Source: Escherichia sp. E1V33 (GTDB lineage Bacteria; Pseudomonadota; Gammaproteobacteria; Enterobacterales; Enterobacteriaceae). From it: DNA of 64,000 bases. Below, piece after piece: positions 17,796-30,530 of this stretch. The position numbers were made by a program, and so were the translations under genes. Within the stretch, counting starts at the first letter, position 1, and the number at the start of each line of letters is the position of its first letter. The notes under the pieces are model-generated. The model saw nothing but the letters and a program-made list of their open reading frames with translations, ran no database searches and had not been told where the DNA came from. Location: NCBI RefSeq assembly GCF_004211955.1, contig NZ_RHJI01000003.1, positions 185,142 through 249,141 of the forward strand, read 5' to 3'.

Positions 17796-18049
17796 ACGTT
17801 GATTTTATTGTTCCATCATCGGTAACGTTGCGCGTGACAAACGGTCAGAGACTAACGTACTCGTCATCTCTACGCTAGTGTTAATCCTGTCCGAATAGCG
17901 TCTGTGGTGTTAGGCACGGCATTGAATGACAGGTATGATAATGCAAATTATAGGCGATGTCCCACAATTGACCGCAGCCGGAAAACGGTAAAAGCACCTT
18001 TATATTGTGGGAGATAGCGCTGGTTTCCGTTAGTCCATTTGGGGAATAT

Positions 18050-18865
18050 ATGCAGTATTGGGGAAAAATCATTGGCGTGGCCGTGGCCTTACTGATGGGC
18101 GGCGGCTTTTGGGGCGTAGTGTTAGGCCTGTTAATTGGCCATATGTTTGATAAAGCCCGTAGCCGCAAAATGGCGTGGTTCGCCAACCAGCGCGAGCGTC
18201 AGGCGCTGTTTTTTGCCACCACTTTTGAAGTGATGGGGCATTTAACCAAATCCAAAGGTCGCGTTACCGAGGCTGATATTCATATCGCCAGCCAGCTGAT
18301 GGACCGAATGAATCTTCATGGTGCTTCCCGTACTGCGGCGCAAAATGCGTTCCGGGTGGGAAAATCAGACAATTACCCACTGCGCGAAAAGATGCGTCAG
18401 TTCCGCAGCGTCTGCTTCGGTCGTTTTGATTTAATTCGTATGTTTCTGGAGATCCAGATTCAGGCGGCGTTTGCTGATGGTTCACTGCACCCGAATGAAC
18501 GAGCAGTGCTGTATGTCATTGCTGAAGAATTAGGGATCTCCCGCGCCCAGTTTGACCAGTTTTTGCGCATGATGCAGGGCGGTGCACAGTTTGGCGGCGG
18601 TTATCAGCAGCAATCTGGCGGTGGTAACTGGCAGCAAGCGCAGCGTGGTCCAACCCTGGAAGATGCCTGTAATGTGCTGGGCGTGAAGCCAACGGATGAT
18701 GCGACCACCATTAAACGTGCCTATCGTAAGCTGATGAGTGAACACCATCCGGATAAGCTGGTGGCGAAAGGTCTGCCGCCAGAAATGATGGAGATGGCGA
18801 AGCAAAAAGCGCAGGAAATTCAGCAGGCGTATGAGCTGATTAAGCAGCAGAAAGGATTTAAATAA
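18050..18865 (+). CDS. djlA: Membrane-anchored DnaJ-like co-chaperone DjlA
   Basis: A type III J-domain protein that stimulates DnaK at the inner membrane. In E. coli its overproduction induces colanic acid genes through RcsCDB. The start at 18050 (MQYWGK) gives 271 residues, as in K-12; a 15-codon upstream extension of the frame lacks support. An unusual glycine-rich transmembrane segment lies near residues 7-31 and can dimerise. A TerB-like central domain and a Gln/Gly-rich linker (about 190-205) follow. The C-terminal J domain holds HPD at 233-235. It is transcribed alone, away from lptD, and is followed by a REP pair. Confidence 0.96.
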   Translation: MQYWGKIIGVAVALLMGGGFWGVVLGLLIGHMFDKARSRKMAWFANQRERQALFFATTFEVMGHLTKSKGRVTEADIHIASQLMDRMNLHGASRTAAQNAFRVGKSDNYPLREKMRQFRSVCFGRFDLIRMFLEIQIQAAFADGSLHPNERAVLYVIAEELGISRAQFDQFLRMMQGGAQFGGGYQQQSGGGNWQQAQRGPTLEDACNVLGVKPTDDATTIKRAYRKLMSEHHPDKLVAKGLPPEMMEMAKQKAQEIQQAYELIKQQKGFK

Positions 18866-18875
18866 GTTTCAAACT

Positions 18876-18958
18876 GTAGGCCTGATAAGATGCGGCCCGC
18901 GTCGCATCAGGTAATCGGCGCAAAATTGCCGGATGCGGCGTGAACGCCTTCTCCGGCC
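18876..18958. repeat. BIME: two REP units after djlA
   Basis: Two palindromic REP units in opposite orientation: 18876-18912 (GTAGGCCTGATAAGATGCGG ... GCATCAGG) and 18927-18958 (TGCCGGATGCGGCG ... CTCCGGCC). They occupy the convergent gap between djlA and rluA. Confidence 0.85.
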
Positions 18959-18982
18959 AACCGAACTTCGCCAGCGTGACTA

Positions 18983-19642
18983 TTAAAAATCCGCTGGCGC
19001 CTTAAACGTCATACTATTGCCATACGCCGGATGGGTAATCGTCAGCATCTCGGCATGCAGCAACAAACGCGGTGCCATCGCTCTCGCTTCTGGTGAAGCA
19101 TAAAAACGATCGCCAAGAATCGGATGACCCAGCGCCAGCATATGCACGCGTAGCTGATGCGAACGCCCGGTAATCGGTTTTAACACTACTCTTGCCGTGT
19201 TATCCGCCGCATACTCCACCACTTCATATTCCGTCTGCGCAGGCTTACCCGTTTCGTAACAGACTTTCTGTTTCGGGCGGTTTGGCCAGTCGCAAATCAG
19301 TGGTAGATCCACCAGACCTTCCGCAGGGGATGGATGCCCCCAAACGCGGGCCACATACTGCTTTTTCGGCTCGCGCTCGCGGAACTGGCGTTTTAACTCC
19401 CGCTCCGCGGCTTTGGTCAGCGCCACTACAATCACCCCGCTGGTAGCCATATCCAGACGATGCACCGATTCTGCCTGCGGATAATCACGCTGAATGCGCG
19501 TCATCACGCTGTCTTTGTGCTCTTCCAGACGACCCGGCACAGACAACAAACCGCTCGGCTTGTTGACCACCATAATGTGATCATCCTGATACAGGATAAC
19601 CAGCCAGGGTTCCTGCGGTGGATTGTAGTTTTCCATCCCCAT
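18983..19642 (-). CDS. rluA: Dual-specificity rRNA/tRNA pseudouridine synthase RluA
   Basis: Makes pseudouridine at position 746 of 23S rRNA and at position 32 of several tRNAs. It has 219 residues, the family length for this compact member without an S4 domain. The catalytic aspartate is Asp64 in the HRLD motif (61-64), and the closing GRSHQLRVH motif lies near 165. It starts 11 bases after the rapA stop on the same strand, so it is probably co-transcribed with rapA. No irregularity was seen. Confidence 0.97.
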   Translation of the reverse strand: MGMENYNPPQEPWLVILYQDDHIMVVNKPSGLLSVPGRLEEHKDSVMTRIQRDYPQAESVHRLDMATSGVIVVALTKAAERELKRQFREREPKKQYVARVWGHPSPAEGLVDLPLICDWPNRPKQKVCYETGKPAQTEYEVVEYAADNTARVVLKPITGRSHQLRVHMLALGHPILGDRFYASPEARAMAPRLLLHAEMLTITHPAYGNSMTFKAPADF

Positions 19643-19653
19643 CTTCGGCTCCG

Positions 19654-22560
19654 TTACTGATGCGTCACAACGATCAAACGCAGGGCATCCAGACGCCAGC
19701 CTGCCTGATCCAGGCTTTCCATTACCTGCTGACGGTTGCTTTCAATGGCGGTTAGTTCGTCGTCACGAATGTTCGGGTTCACTGCGCGCAGCGCTTCCAG
19801 ACGAGACAGCTCGGCAGACAGTTTTTCGTCGGCTTCGTTACGCGCTGCATCAATCAATGCACGGGCAGATTTCTCAATCTGCGCTTCACCCAACTGGAGG
19901 ATAGCGTGAACATCCTGCTGCACGGCGTTAACCAATTTGCTGCCGGTGTGACGGTTAACCGCGTTAAGCTGGCGGTTAAATGTTTCAAACTCCACCTGCG
20001 CAGCCAGGTTGTTGCCGTTTTTATCCAGCAGCATACGTACCGGCGTCGGTGGCAGGAAGCGGTTAAGCTGCAACTGCTTCGGCGCCTGGGCTTCGACCAC
20101 GTAAATCAGTTCCACCAACAGCGTACCTACCGGCAACGCTTTGTTTTTCAACAGTGAAATCGTGCTGCTACCGGTATCGCCAGAGAGGATCAGATCCAGA
20201 CCGTTGCGGATCAGCGGATGCTCCCAGGTAATAAACTGTGCATCTTCACGCGCCAGCGCCACTTCACGATCAAAGGTGATGGTGATGCCATCTTCCGACA
20301 GGCCAGGGAAGTCCGGCACCAGCATATGATCGGACGGGGTCAGCACGATCATGTTGTCGCCGCGATCGTCCTGATTGATACCGATAATATCGAACAGGTT
20401 CATGGCGAAGGCGATCAGGTTGGTATCGTCATCCTGCTCTTCAATGCTTTCTGCCAGTGCCTGGGCTTTTTCGCCACCGTTGGAATGGATTTCCAGCAGG
20501 CGGTCACGACCCTGCTCCAGCTGTGCTTTCAGCGCTTCATGCTGCTCGCGGCAGTTTTTGATCAAATCGTCAAAGCCTTCGGTTTGATCCGGTGAAGCCA
20601 GATAGTTAATCAGATCGTTGTATACACTATCGTAAATAGTGCGTCCGGTCGGGCAGGTGTGTTCAAATGCATCCAGACCTTCGTGATACCAGCGCACCAG
20701 CACCGACTGAGCAGTTTTTTCCAGATAAGGCACATGGATCTGAATATCGTGCGCCTGGCCGATACGATCCAGACGACCAATACGCTGCTCCAGCAGATCC
20801 GGGTTGAATGGCAGGTCAAACATCACCATGTGGCTGGCGAACTGGAAGTTACGTCCTTCAGAACCGATTTCCGAGCACAGCAGTACCTGCGCACCGGTGT
20901 CTTCTTCAGCAAACCAGGCGGCAGCGCGGTCACGCTCGATAATCGACATACCTTCGTGGAACACCGCGGCGCGAATACCTTCACGTTCGCGCAGTACCTG
21001 CTCCAGTTGCAGCGCAGTGGCAGCTTTGGCGCAGATCACCAGCACTTTCTGAGAGCGATGGCTGGTCAGGTAGCCCATCAGCCACTCAACGCGCGGATCG
21101 AAGTTCCACCAGGTGGCGTTATCACCTTCAAATTCCTGATAAATACGCTCCGGGTAGAGCATATCGCGGGCGCGATCTTCCGCACTTTTGCGTGCGCCCA
21201 TAATGCCGGAGACTTTAATAGCCGTCTGATACTGCGTCGGCAGCGGCAGCTTAATGGTGTGCAGCTCGCGTTTCGGGAAGCCTTTCACACCGTTACGCGT
21301 GTTACGGAACAGCACGCGGCTGGTGCCGTGGCGATCCATCAGCATGGAAACCAGTTCCTGACGGGCGCTCTGGGCATCTTCGCTGTCGCTGTTTGCTGCC
21401 TGCAAAAGCGGCTCGATATCCTGCTCGCCGATCATCTCGCCAAGCATGTTCAGTTCGTCATTGCTCAGTTTGTTACCTGCCAGCAGCATGGCAACTGCGT
21501 CCGCAACCGGACGATAATTTTTCTGCTCTTCAACGAACTGCGCGAAATCGTGGAAACGGTTCGGGTCCAGCAGACGCAGACGAGCGAAGTGGCTTTCCAT
21601 CCCCAGCTGTTCCGGGGTTGCGGTCAGCAGCAGAACGCCCGGCACGTGCTCTGCCAGTTGTTCAATGGCCTGATATTCACGGCTTGGCGCATCTTCGCTC
21701 CACACCAGGTGATGGGCTTCATCGACCACCAGCAGGTCCCACTCGGCTTCACAGAGATGTTCCAGACGCTGTTTGCTGCGACGGGCAAAATCCAGCGAGC
21801 AAATCACCAGCTGTTCGGTATCGAACGGGTTGTAAGCATCGTGCTGAGCTTCGGCATAACGCTCATCATCAAACAGGGCAAAGCGCAGGTTGAAACGGCG
21901 CAGCATTTCTACCAGCCACTGATGCTGTAAAGTTTCCGGGACGATAATCAGCACACGTTCAGCAGCGCCAGAGAGCAGCTGCTGATGCAGGATCATCCCG
22001 GCTTCAATGGTTTTCCCTAAACCCACTTCGTCAGCCAGCAGGACGCGCGGCGCGTGGCGGCGGCCAACATCATGAGCGATGTTGAGCTGGTGCGGGATAA
22101 GGCTGGTACGCTGACCACGCAGGCCGCTGTACGGCATACGGAACTGTTCGCTGGAATACTTACGTGCGCGATAACGCAGCGCAAAGCGGTCCATACGGTC
22201 AATCTGCCCGGCAAACAGACGGTCTTGTGGTTTGCTGAACACCAGTTTGCTATCAAGGAAAACTTCACGCAGGGCTACGCCGGACTCTTCAGTATCCAGG
22301 CGAGTACCGATATAGGTCAGCAAGCCATTTTCTTCTTTTACTTCTTCGACTTGCATCTGCCAGCCGTCGTGGCTGGTAATGGTATCACCAGGGTTGAACA
22401 TCACGCGGGTCACTGGGGAATCACTGCGTGCGTACAGACGGTTTTCACCAGTAGATGGGAAAAGTAAAGTGACAGTTCGCGCATCCACCGCGACAACGGT
22501 TCCAAGTCCCAATTCGCTTTCTGTATCGCTGATCCAGCGTTGACCAAGTGTAAAAGGCAT
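19654..22560 (-). CDS. rapA: RNA polymerase recycling ATPase RapA (HepA)
   Basis: A Swi2/Snf2-type ATPase that binds RNA polymerase core and helps recycle it after termination, especially in salt. It has 968 residues. Two N-terminal Tudor/KOW-like beta domains cover about the first 110 residues. The helicase lobe shows DEVGLGKT (177-184) as motif I and DEAH (280-283) as motif II. The second lobe holds [11 protein letters not shown] and [11 protein letters not shown] as motifs V and VI. A long C-terminal domain binds polymerase. The gene lies downstream of polB with a 164-base gap. rluA follows closely. Confidence 0.97.
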
Positions 22561-22724
22561 ATGTGTTCGGCTCTATATCTTTAATTGCAGGCAATAACCA
22601 CCCGCTACCGTGCTTATGAGGTAGTGGTGTTATTCAGGTCCAGGAATGGAAAGGGCGCTATGGTACTGGATGGCAAAGCATTCGTCACGCATCAAAATGG
22701 CATCTGGCGAACTCTTTTTTTTGC

Positions 22725-25076
22725 TCAAAATAGCCCAAGTTGCCCGGTCATTAGTGTAGCAAAATTATCCTCTGTAAAGGGGAGTATTCCTTCCGCCACT
22801 GGCTGAAGCTGGCGGGTCAGATAGTGTTCGTAATCCAGCGGTGAACGTTGATAGTCCAGCGGCTCCGGGCCGTTGGTGGTCCATACGTACTTAATGGTGC
22901 CGCGGTTCTGATATTGCAAGGGGCGACCGCGCTTTTTGTTTTCTTCATCGGCAAGGCGGGCGGCGCGTACGTGAGGCGGCACATTTCGCTGATATTCACT
23001 CAGCGGACGACGTAGTCGTTTGCGGTAAACCAGTCGCGCATCCAGTTCACCCGCCATCAGTTGATCGATGGTTTCGCGGATATATTCCTGATACGGTTCG
23101 TTGCGGAAGATGCGCAGGTAAAGCTCCTGCTGAAACTGCTGGGCCAGCGGCGTCCAGTCGGTGCGCACGGTTTCCAGCCCTTTAAACACCATCCGCTGTT
23201 TGTCGCCCTCCTGAATCAGCCCGGCATATCGCTTTTTGCTGCCGGTATCAGCCCCGCGAATGGTCGGCATCAGAAAACGGCAGAAATGAGTTTCATATTC
23301 CAGTTCCAGTGCGCTGGTCAGCCGTTGCTGTTGCAACGTTTCTGCCCACCAGGTGTTAACGTGCTGTACCAGGGCACGACCGATTTTCGCCGCTTCTTCT
23401 TCTGAATGTGCACCTTTCAGCCAGACAAAAGTCGAGTCGGTATCGCCGTAGATAACGTCGTAGCCCTGTGCTTCAATCAACGCTTTGGTTTTCCGCATGA
23501 TCTGATGACCACGCATGGTGATCGACGACGCCAGGCGCGGATCGAAGAAGCGGCAGGCGGTGGTGCCGAGCACGCCATAAAAGGCATTCATAATGATCTT
23601 CAGCGCCTGCGAAAGCGGCTTATTACCCTGTCGTTTGGCTTCATCGCGCCCGTGCCAGATGTTAGTCACAATCTCCGGCAGGCAATGTTTTTCCCGCGAG
23701 AACCAGGCATCGAGAAAACCTTCGGTACTGTGCTCGGGATCGGGTTGCGCCATGCCTTCCACCAGCCCGACGGGATCAATCAAAAAGGTGCGGATGATCG
23801 ACGGGTACAGGCTTTTGTAGTCCAGCACCAGCACCGAATCATAAAGCCCTGGCCGCGAATCCATCACATAGCCGCCAGGGCTGGCGTGCGGCGGCACTTC
23901 GCCGAGATTGGGCGCGACATATCCGGCGCGATGCATCCGGGGAAAATAGAGATGACCAAACGCCGCCACTGAACCGCCGTGCCGATCCACCGGCAGGCCA
24001 TTCACCGTCGCTCGTTCGAGTAAAAACGGCATGATTTCAGTTTTGTGGAAGATCTGCGTCACCAGCTCGCAATCTTTCAGGTTATAAGTCGCCAGCGCGG
24101 GTTTATCTTCGGCGAAACGGCGGTCAATTTCGTCCATTCGATCCCACGGGTTATCAATCGACTTACCTTCGCCCAACAATTCCTGGGCGACGGTTTCCAG
24201 CGAGAATGAAGAGAAATTCCAGAACGCGGATTTCAGCGCCTCGATACCGTCGATAATCAGCCGACCTTTAGCCTGAGCAAAAAAAACACCGTTTTTAAAA
24301 CCGTGCGCGCGCCACTCCAGCTCGCTGTTATCGCGCCCGAGACGCAGTGGAATACGGTAACGCTCGGCATGTTTTTGCAGCATTCGCAGATCAAACTGCA
24401 CCACGTTCCAACCGATGATCACATCAGGATCGTAGTTGGCAAACCAGGCGTTAAGTTTTTCCAGTAGCTGCGGGCGACTGGCGACGTATTCCAGTTCAAA
24501 ATCGAGCGTGGAGGCGTCGCCATTCTCTGGCCCCAGCATATAAACGATGCGCTGCCCGCAACCTTCCAGGCCGATGCAGTACAGCTCACCGTGGCGGGTG
24601 GTTTCAATATCAATAGAAACCCACTTGATCGGCGGACGATAGTCGGGATGCGGTTTCAGACGGGCATTAACGATAGCGCCATTGTGCATATCACCCTCGA
24701 CCCACACCGGCGAGGTGATAAATCGCTCCATCAGGTAGCGTTCTGGCGGGCGAACATCGGCCTCGTAAACGGTAACGCCAGCTTCACGCAGGCGCTTCTC
24801 GTAATTCATCAACTGGCGATGGGCGCGACAGTAAAGGCCATACACCGGCTGGCGGTGAAAATCCTTTAACGCCAGCGGCGTCAGGCGAAAGCCTTGCTCC
24901 CCCTGCAAAATATGTTGAGCGCGGGGAACCTGATCGGCGGGAATAAACGCCACGGACTCTTGCGGCGCAAGTGTAACCTGCAACGGCCCGTTGTCCGTTG
25001 CCAGCCAGAAAGAAACTTCGGTCCCCTGGGGGGTATCCCGCCAGTGTCGGGTTAAGATAAAACCTGCCTGCGCCAC
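22725..25076 (-). CDS. polB: DNA polymerase II
   Basis: SOS-induced family B DNA polymerase for replication restart and bypass of some lesions, with 3'-5' proofreading. It has 783 residues as in K-12. The exonuclease I motif DIET is at 156-159. The polymerase palm has [12 protein letters not shown] (motif A) and YGDTDS (motif C, about 544-549) with the two catalytic aspartates. A LexA box lies 55 bases upstream of the start, beside the end of araD. Both catalytic centres appear intact. Confidence 0.97.
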   Translation of the reverse strand: MAQAGFILTRHWRDTPQGTEVSFWLATDNGPLQVTLAPQESVAFIPADQVPRAQHILQGEQGFRLTPLALKDFHRQPVYGLYCRAHRQLMNYEKRLREAGVTVYEADVRPPERYLMERFITSPVWVEGDMHNGAIVNARLKPHPDYRPPIKWVSIDIETTRHGELYCIGLEGCGQRIVYMLGPENGDASTLDFELEYVASRPQLLEKLNAWFANYDPDVIIGWNVVQFDLRMLQKHAERYRIPLRLGRDNSELEWRAHGFKNGVFFAQAKGRLIIDGIEALKSAFWNFSSFSLETVAQELLGEGKSIDNPWDRMDEIDRRFAEDKPALATYNLKDCELVTQIFHKTEIMPFLLERATVNGLPVDRHGGSVAAFGHLYFPRMHRAGYVAPNLGEVPPHASPGGYVMDSRPGLYDSVLVLDYKSLYPSIIRTFLIDPVGLVEGMAQPDPEHSTEGFLDAWFSREKHCLPEIVTNIWHGRDEAKRQGNKPLSQALKIIMNAFYGVLGTTACRFFDPRLASSITMRGHQIMRKTKALIEAQGYDVIYGDTDSTFVWLKGAHSEEEAAKIGRALVQHVNTWWAETLQQQRLTSALELEYETHFCRFLMPTIRGADTGSKKRYAGLIQEGDKQRMVFKGLETVRTDWTPLAQQFQQELYLRIFRNEPYQEYIRETIDQLMAGELDARLVYRKRLRRPLSEYQRNVPPHVRAARLADEENKKRGRPLQYQNRGTIKYVWTTNGPEPLDYQRSPLDYEHYLTRQLQPVAEGILPFTEDNFATLMTGQLGLF

Positions 25077-25089
25077 GCTGAAAATCCAA

Positions 25090-25120
25090 TAAAAAACCAG
25101 GCTTGAGTATAGCCTGGTTT
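25090..25120 (-). terminator. Intrinsic terminator of araBAD
   Basis: On the minus strand AACCAGGCT (25119-25111) pairs with AGCCTGGTT (25103-25095) and is followed by a run of Us. It lies between araD and polB. A sequence resembling a -10 box for polB (TATACT, 25111-25106) occupies its loop. Confidence 0.85.
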
Positions 25121-25131
25121 CGTTTGACTGG

Positions 25132-25147
25132 CTGTGGTTTTATACAG
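25132..25147. promoter_or_regulatory. LexA box controlling polB
   Basis: CTGTGGTTTTATACAG fits CTG-N10-CAG with an AT-rich core, and it agrees with the known dinA/polB operator in E. coli. It ends 3 bases before the araD stop codon and lies 55 bases upstream of polB. LexA bound here would cover the probable -35 region of the polB promoter. Confidence 0.85.
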
Positions 25148-25150
25148 TCA

Positions 25151-25846
25151 TTACTGGCCGTAATACGCTTTCGCACCATGCTTACGCAGATAGTGTTTAT
25201 CCAGCAAGGTTTGCTGCATATCCGGTAACTGCGGCGCTAACTGGCGGCAGAATATCCCCATATAAGCGACTTCTTCCAGCACGATGGCGTTGTGCACCGC
25301 ATCTTCGGCGTTTTTGCCCCATGCAAACGGGCCGTGAGAATGGACCAGCACGCCAGGCATTTGCGCTGCATCGATACCCTGTTTTTCGAAGGTTTCGACG
25401 ATGACGTTACCGGTTTCCCACTCATATTCGCCGTTGATTTCTGCGTCGGTCATTTTACGGGTGCAGGGAATGGCGCCGTAGAAATAGTCGGCGTGGGTGG
25501 TACCAGTCGCCGGGATTGACTGACCCGCCTGCGCCCAGATGGTGGCGTGGCGCGAGTGGGTGTGCACAATGCCGCCAATGGACGGGAATGCCTGATAGAG
25601 CAACCGGTGAGTTGGCGTGTCGGAAGAGGGCTTTTTCGTTCCTTCAACGACTTCACCGGTTTCGATGCTGACCACGACCATATCGTCAGCGGTCATGGTG
25701 CTGTAATCGACGCCGGAAGGTTTGATCACAAAGACGCCGTGCTCGCGATCAACGGCGCTGACGTTGCCCCATGTGAGCGTGACCAGGTTGTGTTTTGGCA
25801 GCGCCAGGTTGGCTTCTAAAACCTGACGTTTGAGATCTTCTAACAT
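25151..25846 (-). CDS. araD: L-ribulose-5-phosphate 4-epimerase
   Basis: Third step of arabinose catabolism: it converts L-ribulose 5-phosphate to D-xylulose 5-phosphate, which enters the pentose phosphate pathway. It belongs to the class II aldolase fold and is zinc-dependent. The start at 25846 (MLEDL) gives the usual 231 residues; an extra 10-codon upstream extension is not supported. The metal ligands His95 and His97 lie in [12 protein letters not shown] and His171 lies in the VHSHGPF segment. Asp76 sits in SSDTPTH. It is separated from araA by 168 bases containing repeats, which is wide for an operon but matches the K-12 layout. Confidence 0.97.
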   Translation of the reverse strand: MLEDLKRQVLEANLALPKHNLVTLTWGNVSAVDREHGVFVIKPSGVDYSTMTADDMVVVSIETGEVVEGTKKPSSDTPTHRLLYQAFPSIGGIVHTHSRHATIWAQAGQSIPATGTTHADYFYGAIPCTRKMTDAEINGEYEWETGNVIVETFEKQGIDAAQMPGVLVHSHGPFAWGKNAEDAVHNAIVLEEVAYMGIFCRQLAPQLPDMQQTLLDKHYLRKHGAKAYYGQ

Positions 25847-25868
25847 GTTGACTCCTGAGAGGTCGTTT

Positions 25869-25908
25869 CCCCTCACCCCGGCCCTCTCCCCAAAGGGGCG
25901 AGGGGGAA
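25869..25908. repeat. boxC-type GC-rich repeat in the araA-araD spacer
   Basis: A C-rich then G-rich imperfect palindrome (CCTCACCCCGGCCCTCTCCC ... GGGGCGAGGGGG) with the look of the enterobacterial box C intergenic repeat. It stands next to a REP pair, 22 bases upstream of the araD start. Confidence 0.65.
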
Positions 25909-25912
25909 AAGA

Positions 25913-25992
25913 ATGCCGGATGCGCTTTGCTTATCCGGCCTACAAAATCACAGCGCGTAGGCCTGATAAGACGCACCAGCGTCGCATCAGGC
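25913..25992. repeat. BIME: two REP units between araA and araD
   Basis: REP unit one spans 25913-25942 (GCCGGATGCGC ... TTATCCGGCC). REP unit two spans 25957-25992 (GTAGGCCTGATAAGACGC ... GCATCAGGC). REP elements inside araBAD are known in E. coli and may lower araD relative to araA. Confidence 0.85.
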
Positions 25993-26014
25993 GTTGACAG
26001 CCTGATGCGGCTAT

Positions 26015-27517
26015 TTAGCGACGAAATCCGTAATACACTTCGTTCCAGCGCAGCGCGTCTTTAAACGCTGGCAGGCGGGTGTCGTTATCAATCACCGTGA
26101 TTTCAATGTCGTGCATCTCGGCAAACTGGCGCATATCGTTCAAGTTGAGGGCATGGCTGAAGACGGTATGGTGCGCGCCACCGGCGAGGATCCACGCTTC
26201 GGAAGCTGTTGGCAGATCCGGCTGCGCTTTCCACAGCGCATTCGCCACCGGCAGTTTCGGCAGGGAGTGCGGCGTTTTCACCGTGTCGATGCAGTTAACC
26301 AGCAGACGATAACGATCGCCGAGATCAATCAGGCTGGCGACAATGGCTGGACCGGTTTGGGTATTGAAGATCAGGCGGGCAGGATCGTCTTTACCACCAA
26401 TGCCGAGATGCTGAACGTCGAGGATCGGTTTCTCTTCTACGGCGATCGACGGGCAGACTTCCAGCATATGGGAGCCGAGCACCAGGTCATTACCTTTCTC
26501 GAAGTGATAGGTGTAGTCCTCCATAAAAGAGGTGCCGCCCTGCAGACCGGTTGACATCACCTTCATGATGCGAAGCAGGGCGGCAGTTTTCCAGTCGCCT
26601 TCACCCGCAAAGCCGTAGCCCTGCTGCATCAGACGCTGTACGGCCAGACCAGGAAGCTGTTTCAGACCGTGTAAATCTTCAAAGGTCGTGGTGAACGCGT
26701 GGAAGCCACCTTGTTCCAGGAAACGCTTCATCCCCAGCTCAATACGCGCCGCTTCCAGCACGTTCTGCCGTTTTTCGCCGTGGATTTGAGTGGCAGGTGT
26801 CATGGTGTAGCTGCTTTCGTACTCATCGACCAGCGCGTTAACATCGCCGTCGCTGATGGAGTTCACCACCTGCACCAGATCGCCGACCGCCCAGGTATTG
26901 ACGGAGAAACCGAACTTGATCTGTGCGGCAACTTTATCGCCGTCAGTGACTGCCACTTCACGCATGTTATCGCCAAAGCGGCAAACTTTCAGATGACGGG
27001 TATCCTGTTTAGATACCGCCTGACGCATCCAGGAGCCGATACGTTCATGTGCTTGTTTATCCTGCCAGTGACCGGTAACGACGGCATGTTGCTGACGCAT
27101 ACGCGCGCCGATGAAACCGAACTCGCGGCCGCCGTGCGCGGTCTGGTTCAGGTTCATAAAGTCCATATCGATGCTGTCCCACGGCAGCGCCGCGTTGAAC
27201 TGGGTGTGGAATTGCAGCAACGGTTTGTTGAGCATGGTCAGGCCGTTGATCCACATTTTGGCCGGGGAGAAGGTGTGCAGCCACACCACCAGACCTGCAC
27301 AACGATCGTCGTAATTGGCGTCACGGCAAATTGCGGTGATTTCGTCCGGCGTGGTGCCCAGCGGTTTCAGCACCAGTTTGCAGGGCAGTTTCGCTTCCGT
27401 ATTCAGCGCATTAACGACGTGCTCGGCATGTTGGGTGACCTGACGCAGGGTTTCCGGGCCATACAGATGCTGGCTGCCAATTACAAACCACACTTCATAA
27501 TTATCAAAAATCGTCAT
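26015..27517 (-). CDS. araA: L-arabinose isomerase
   Basis: First step of arabinose catabolism: it interconverts L-arabinose and L-ribulose with a Mn2+ centre. It has 500 residues as in K-12. The family metal ligands are expected at Glu306, Glu333, His350 and His450. The matching segments ([23 protein letters not shown] and [10 protein letters not shown]) are all present. It starts 10 bases after the araB stop and is co-transcribed from pBAD. Codon use is strongly biased, so long open frames appear on the opposite strand; they are not genes. Confidence 0.98.
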   Translation of the reverse strand: MTIFDNYEVWFVIGSQHLYGPETLRQVTQHAEHVVNALNTEAKLPCKLVLKPLGTTPDEITAICRDANYDDRCAGLVVWLHTFSPAKMWINGLTMLNKPLLQFHTQFNAALPWDSIDMDFMNLNQTAHGGREFGFIGARMRQQHAVVTGHWQDKQAHERIGSWMRQAVSKQDTRHLKVCRFGDNMREVAVTDGDKVAAQIKFGFSVNTWAVGDLVQVVNSISDGDVNALVDEYESSYTMTPATQIHGEKRQNVLEAARIELGMKRFLEQGGFHAFTTTFEDLHGLKQLPGLAVQRLMQQGYGFAGEGDWKTAALLRIMKVMSTGLQGGTSFMEDYTYHFEKGNDLVLGSHMLEVCPSIAVEEKPILDVQHLGIGGKDDPARLIFNTQTGPAIVASLIDLGDRYRLLVNCIDTVKTPHSLPKLPVANALWKAQPDLPTASEAWILAGGAHHTVFSHALNLNDMRQFAEMHDIEITVIDNDTRLPAFKDALRWNEVYYGFRR

Positions 27518-27527
27518 TGTCGTGTCC

Positions 27528-29306
<1,779 letters not shown>

Positions 29307-29310
29307 ATCT

Positions 29311-29327
29311 TATGGATAAAAATGCTA
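29311..29327. promoter_or_regulatory. AraC half-site araI1
   Basis: TATGGATAAAAATGCTA, the strong half-site, lies in direct repeat with araI2 about 21 bp apart. Without arabinose it pairs with araO2 through a DNA loop. Confidence 0.92.
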
Positions 29328-29338
29328 TTGCATAGCAA

Positions 29339-29358
29339 AGTGTGACGCCGTGCAAATA
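29339..29358. promoter_or_regulatory. CRP site between pBAD and araC promoter
   Basis: TGTGA (29341-29345) with a degenerate partner (TGCAA, 29352-29356) at CRP spacing. It sits between araI1 and araO1, as in E. coli, and serves both araBAD and araC. Confidence 0.85.
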
Positions 29359-29361
29359 ATC

Positions 29362-29400
29362 AATGTGGACTTTTCTGCCGTGATTATAGACACTTTTGTT
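29362..29400 (+). promoter_or_regulatory. araC promoter and overlapping araO1 operator
   Basis: -35 TGGACT (29366-29371) and -10 GACACT (29389-29394) at 17 bp point toward araC. The two AraC half-sites of araO1 cover the same DNA, so AraC represses its own synthesis. Confidence 0.85.
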
Positions 29401-29521
29401 ACACGTTTTTGTCATGGCTTTCGGCTCCTTTTGTTACAAAGTGCTTTTCACAAGCGGGGTTGCCGGTTGGATTAGCGAGAAGAGCCAGTAAAAGACGCAG
29501 TGACGGCAATGTCTGATGCAA

Positions 29522-29538
29522 TATGGACAATTGGTTTC
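29522..29538. promoter_or_regulatory. AraC looping half-site araO2
   Basis: TATGGA followed by a TTT-containing end at half-site spacing, inside the araC leader 29 bases before the araC start. The distance to araI1 is 211 bp, the K-12 loop spacing, about 20 helical turns. Confidence 0.88.
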
Positions 29539-29566
29539 TTCTCTGAATGGCGGGAGTATGAAAAGT

Positions 29567-30445
29567 ATGGCTGAAGCGCAAAATGATCCCCTGCTGCCGG
29601 GTTACTCGTTCAACGCCCATCTGGTGGCGGGTTTAACGCCGATTGAGGCCAACGGTTATCTCGATTTTTTTATCGACAGACCGCTGGGAATGAAAGGCTA
29701 TATTCTCAATCTCACCATTCGCGGACAGGGCATAGTGAAAAACCAGGGACGAGAATTTGTCTGCCGACCGGGTGATATTTTGCTGTTCCCGCCAGGAGAG
29801 ATTCATCACTACGGTCGTCATCCGGAGGCCAGCGAATGGTATCACCAGTGGGTTTACTTTCGTCCGCGCGCTTACTGGCACGAATGGCTTAACTGGCCGT
29901 CGATATTTGCCAATACGGGTTTCTTTCGCCCGGACGAAGCGCATCAGCCGCATTTCAGCGATTTGTTCGGGCAAATTATCAATGCCGGGCAAGGGGAGGG
30001 ACGCTATTCGGAGTTACTGGCGATAAATCTTCTTGAGCAATTGTTACTGCGGCGCATGGAAGCCATTAATGAGTCACTACATCCGCCAATGGACAATCGG
30101 GTACGCGAGGCTTGTCAGTACATCAGCGATCACCTGGCTGACAGCAATTTTGATATCGCCAGTGTCGCGCAGCATGTTTGTCTGTCGCCGTCGCGTCTGT
30201 CGCATCTGTTCCGCCAGCAGTTAGGGATTAGCGTCTTAAGCTGGCGCGAGGACCAACGCATCAGCCAGGCGAAGCTGCTTTTGAGTACCACCCGGATGCC
30301 TATCGCCACCGTCGGGCGCAATGTTGGTTTTGACGATCAACTCTATTTCTCGCGGGTATTTAAAAAATGCACCGGGGCCAGCCCAAGTGAGTTCCGTGCC
30401 GGTTGTGAAGAAAAAGTGAATGATGTAGCTCTCAGGTTGTCATAA
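29567..30445 (+). CDS. araC: Arabinose operon regulator AraC
   Basis: Dual repressor and activator of araBAD, araFGH, araE and its own gene. The start at 29567 (MAEAQND) gives 292 residues. The ATG about 51 bases upstream would put araO2 inside the coding region, so I rejected it. The N-terminal arm and cupin-type arabinose-binding and dimerisation domain run to about 167. The C-terminal AraC-family double helix-turn-helix runs from about 183 to 281, with [23 protein letters not shown] compressed near the end. Only a handful of substitutions separate it from remembered K-12 AraC, mainly at the extreme C-terminus. Confidence 0.98.
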   Translation: MAEAQNDPLLPGYSFNAHLVAGLTPIEANGYLDFFIDRPLGMKGYILNLTIRGQGIVKNQGREFVCRPGDILLFPPGEIHHYGRHPEASEWYHQWVYFRPRAYWHEWLNWPSIFANTGFFRPDEAHQPHFSDLFGQIINAGQGEGRYSELLAINLLEQLLLRRMEAINESLHPPMDNRVREACQYISDHLADSNFDIASVAQHVCLSPSRLSHLFRQQLGISVLSWREDQRISQAKLLLSTTRMPIATVGRNVGFDDQLYFSRVFKKCTGASPSEFRAGCEEKVNDVALRLS

Positions 30446-30472
30446 TTGGTAACGAATCAGACGATTGACGGC

Positions 30473-30501
30473 TTGACGGAGTAGCACTGGGTTTGCAGAA
30501 T
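30473..30501 (+). promoter_or_regulatory. Probable yabI promoter
   Basis: TTGACG (30473-30478) and CAGAAT (30496-30501) at 17 bp lie between araC and yabI, with the start about 25 bases before the yabI ATG. The hexamers are strong, so yabI need not depend on araC readthrough. Confidence 0.6.
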
Positions 30502-30530
30502 CCCTGCTTCGTCCATTTGACAGGCACATT

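Noticed and set aside
17796-18049. A sigma-E promoter for lptD in the lptD-djlA spacer
   Set aside because: No GGAACTT-type -35 could be found by eye. An ATTATA (TATAAT on the minus strand) near 17947-17952 lacks a convincing -35, so no promoter was called.
20659-21930. A 423-codon open frame on the plus strand opposite rapA
   Set aside because: Same shadow effect: it lies fully inside rapA, has no start signal or domain, and has mirror-type composition.
25913-25992. Repeated palindromes that could suggest a CRISPR or mobile element
   Set aside because: They are REP units with the standard GCCKGATGCG core, only two per site, without spacers of equal size or cas genes.
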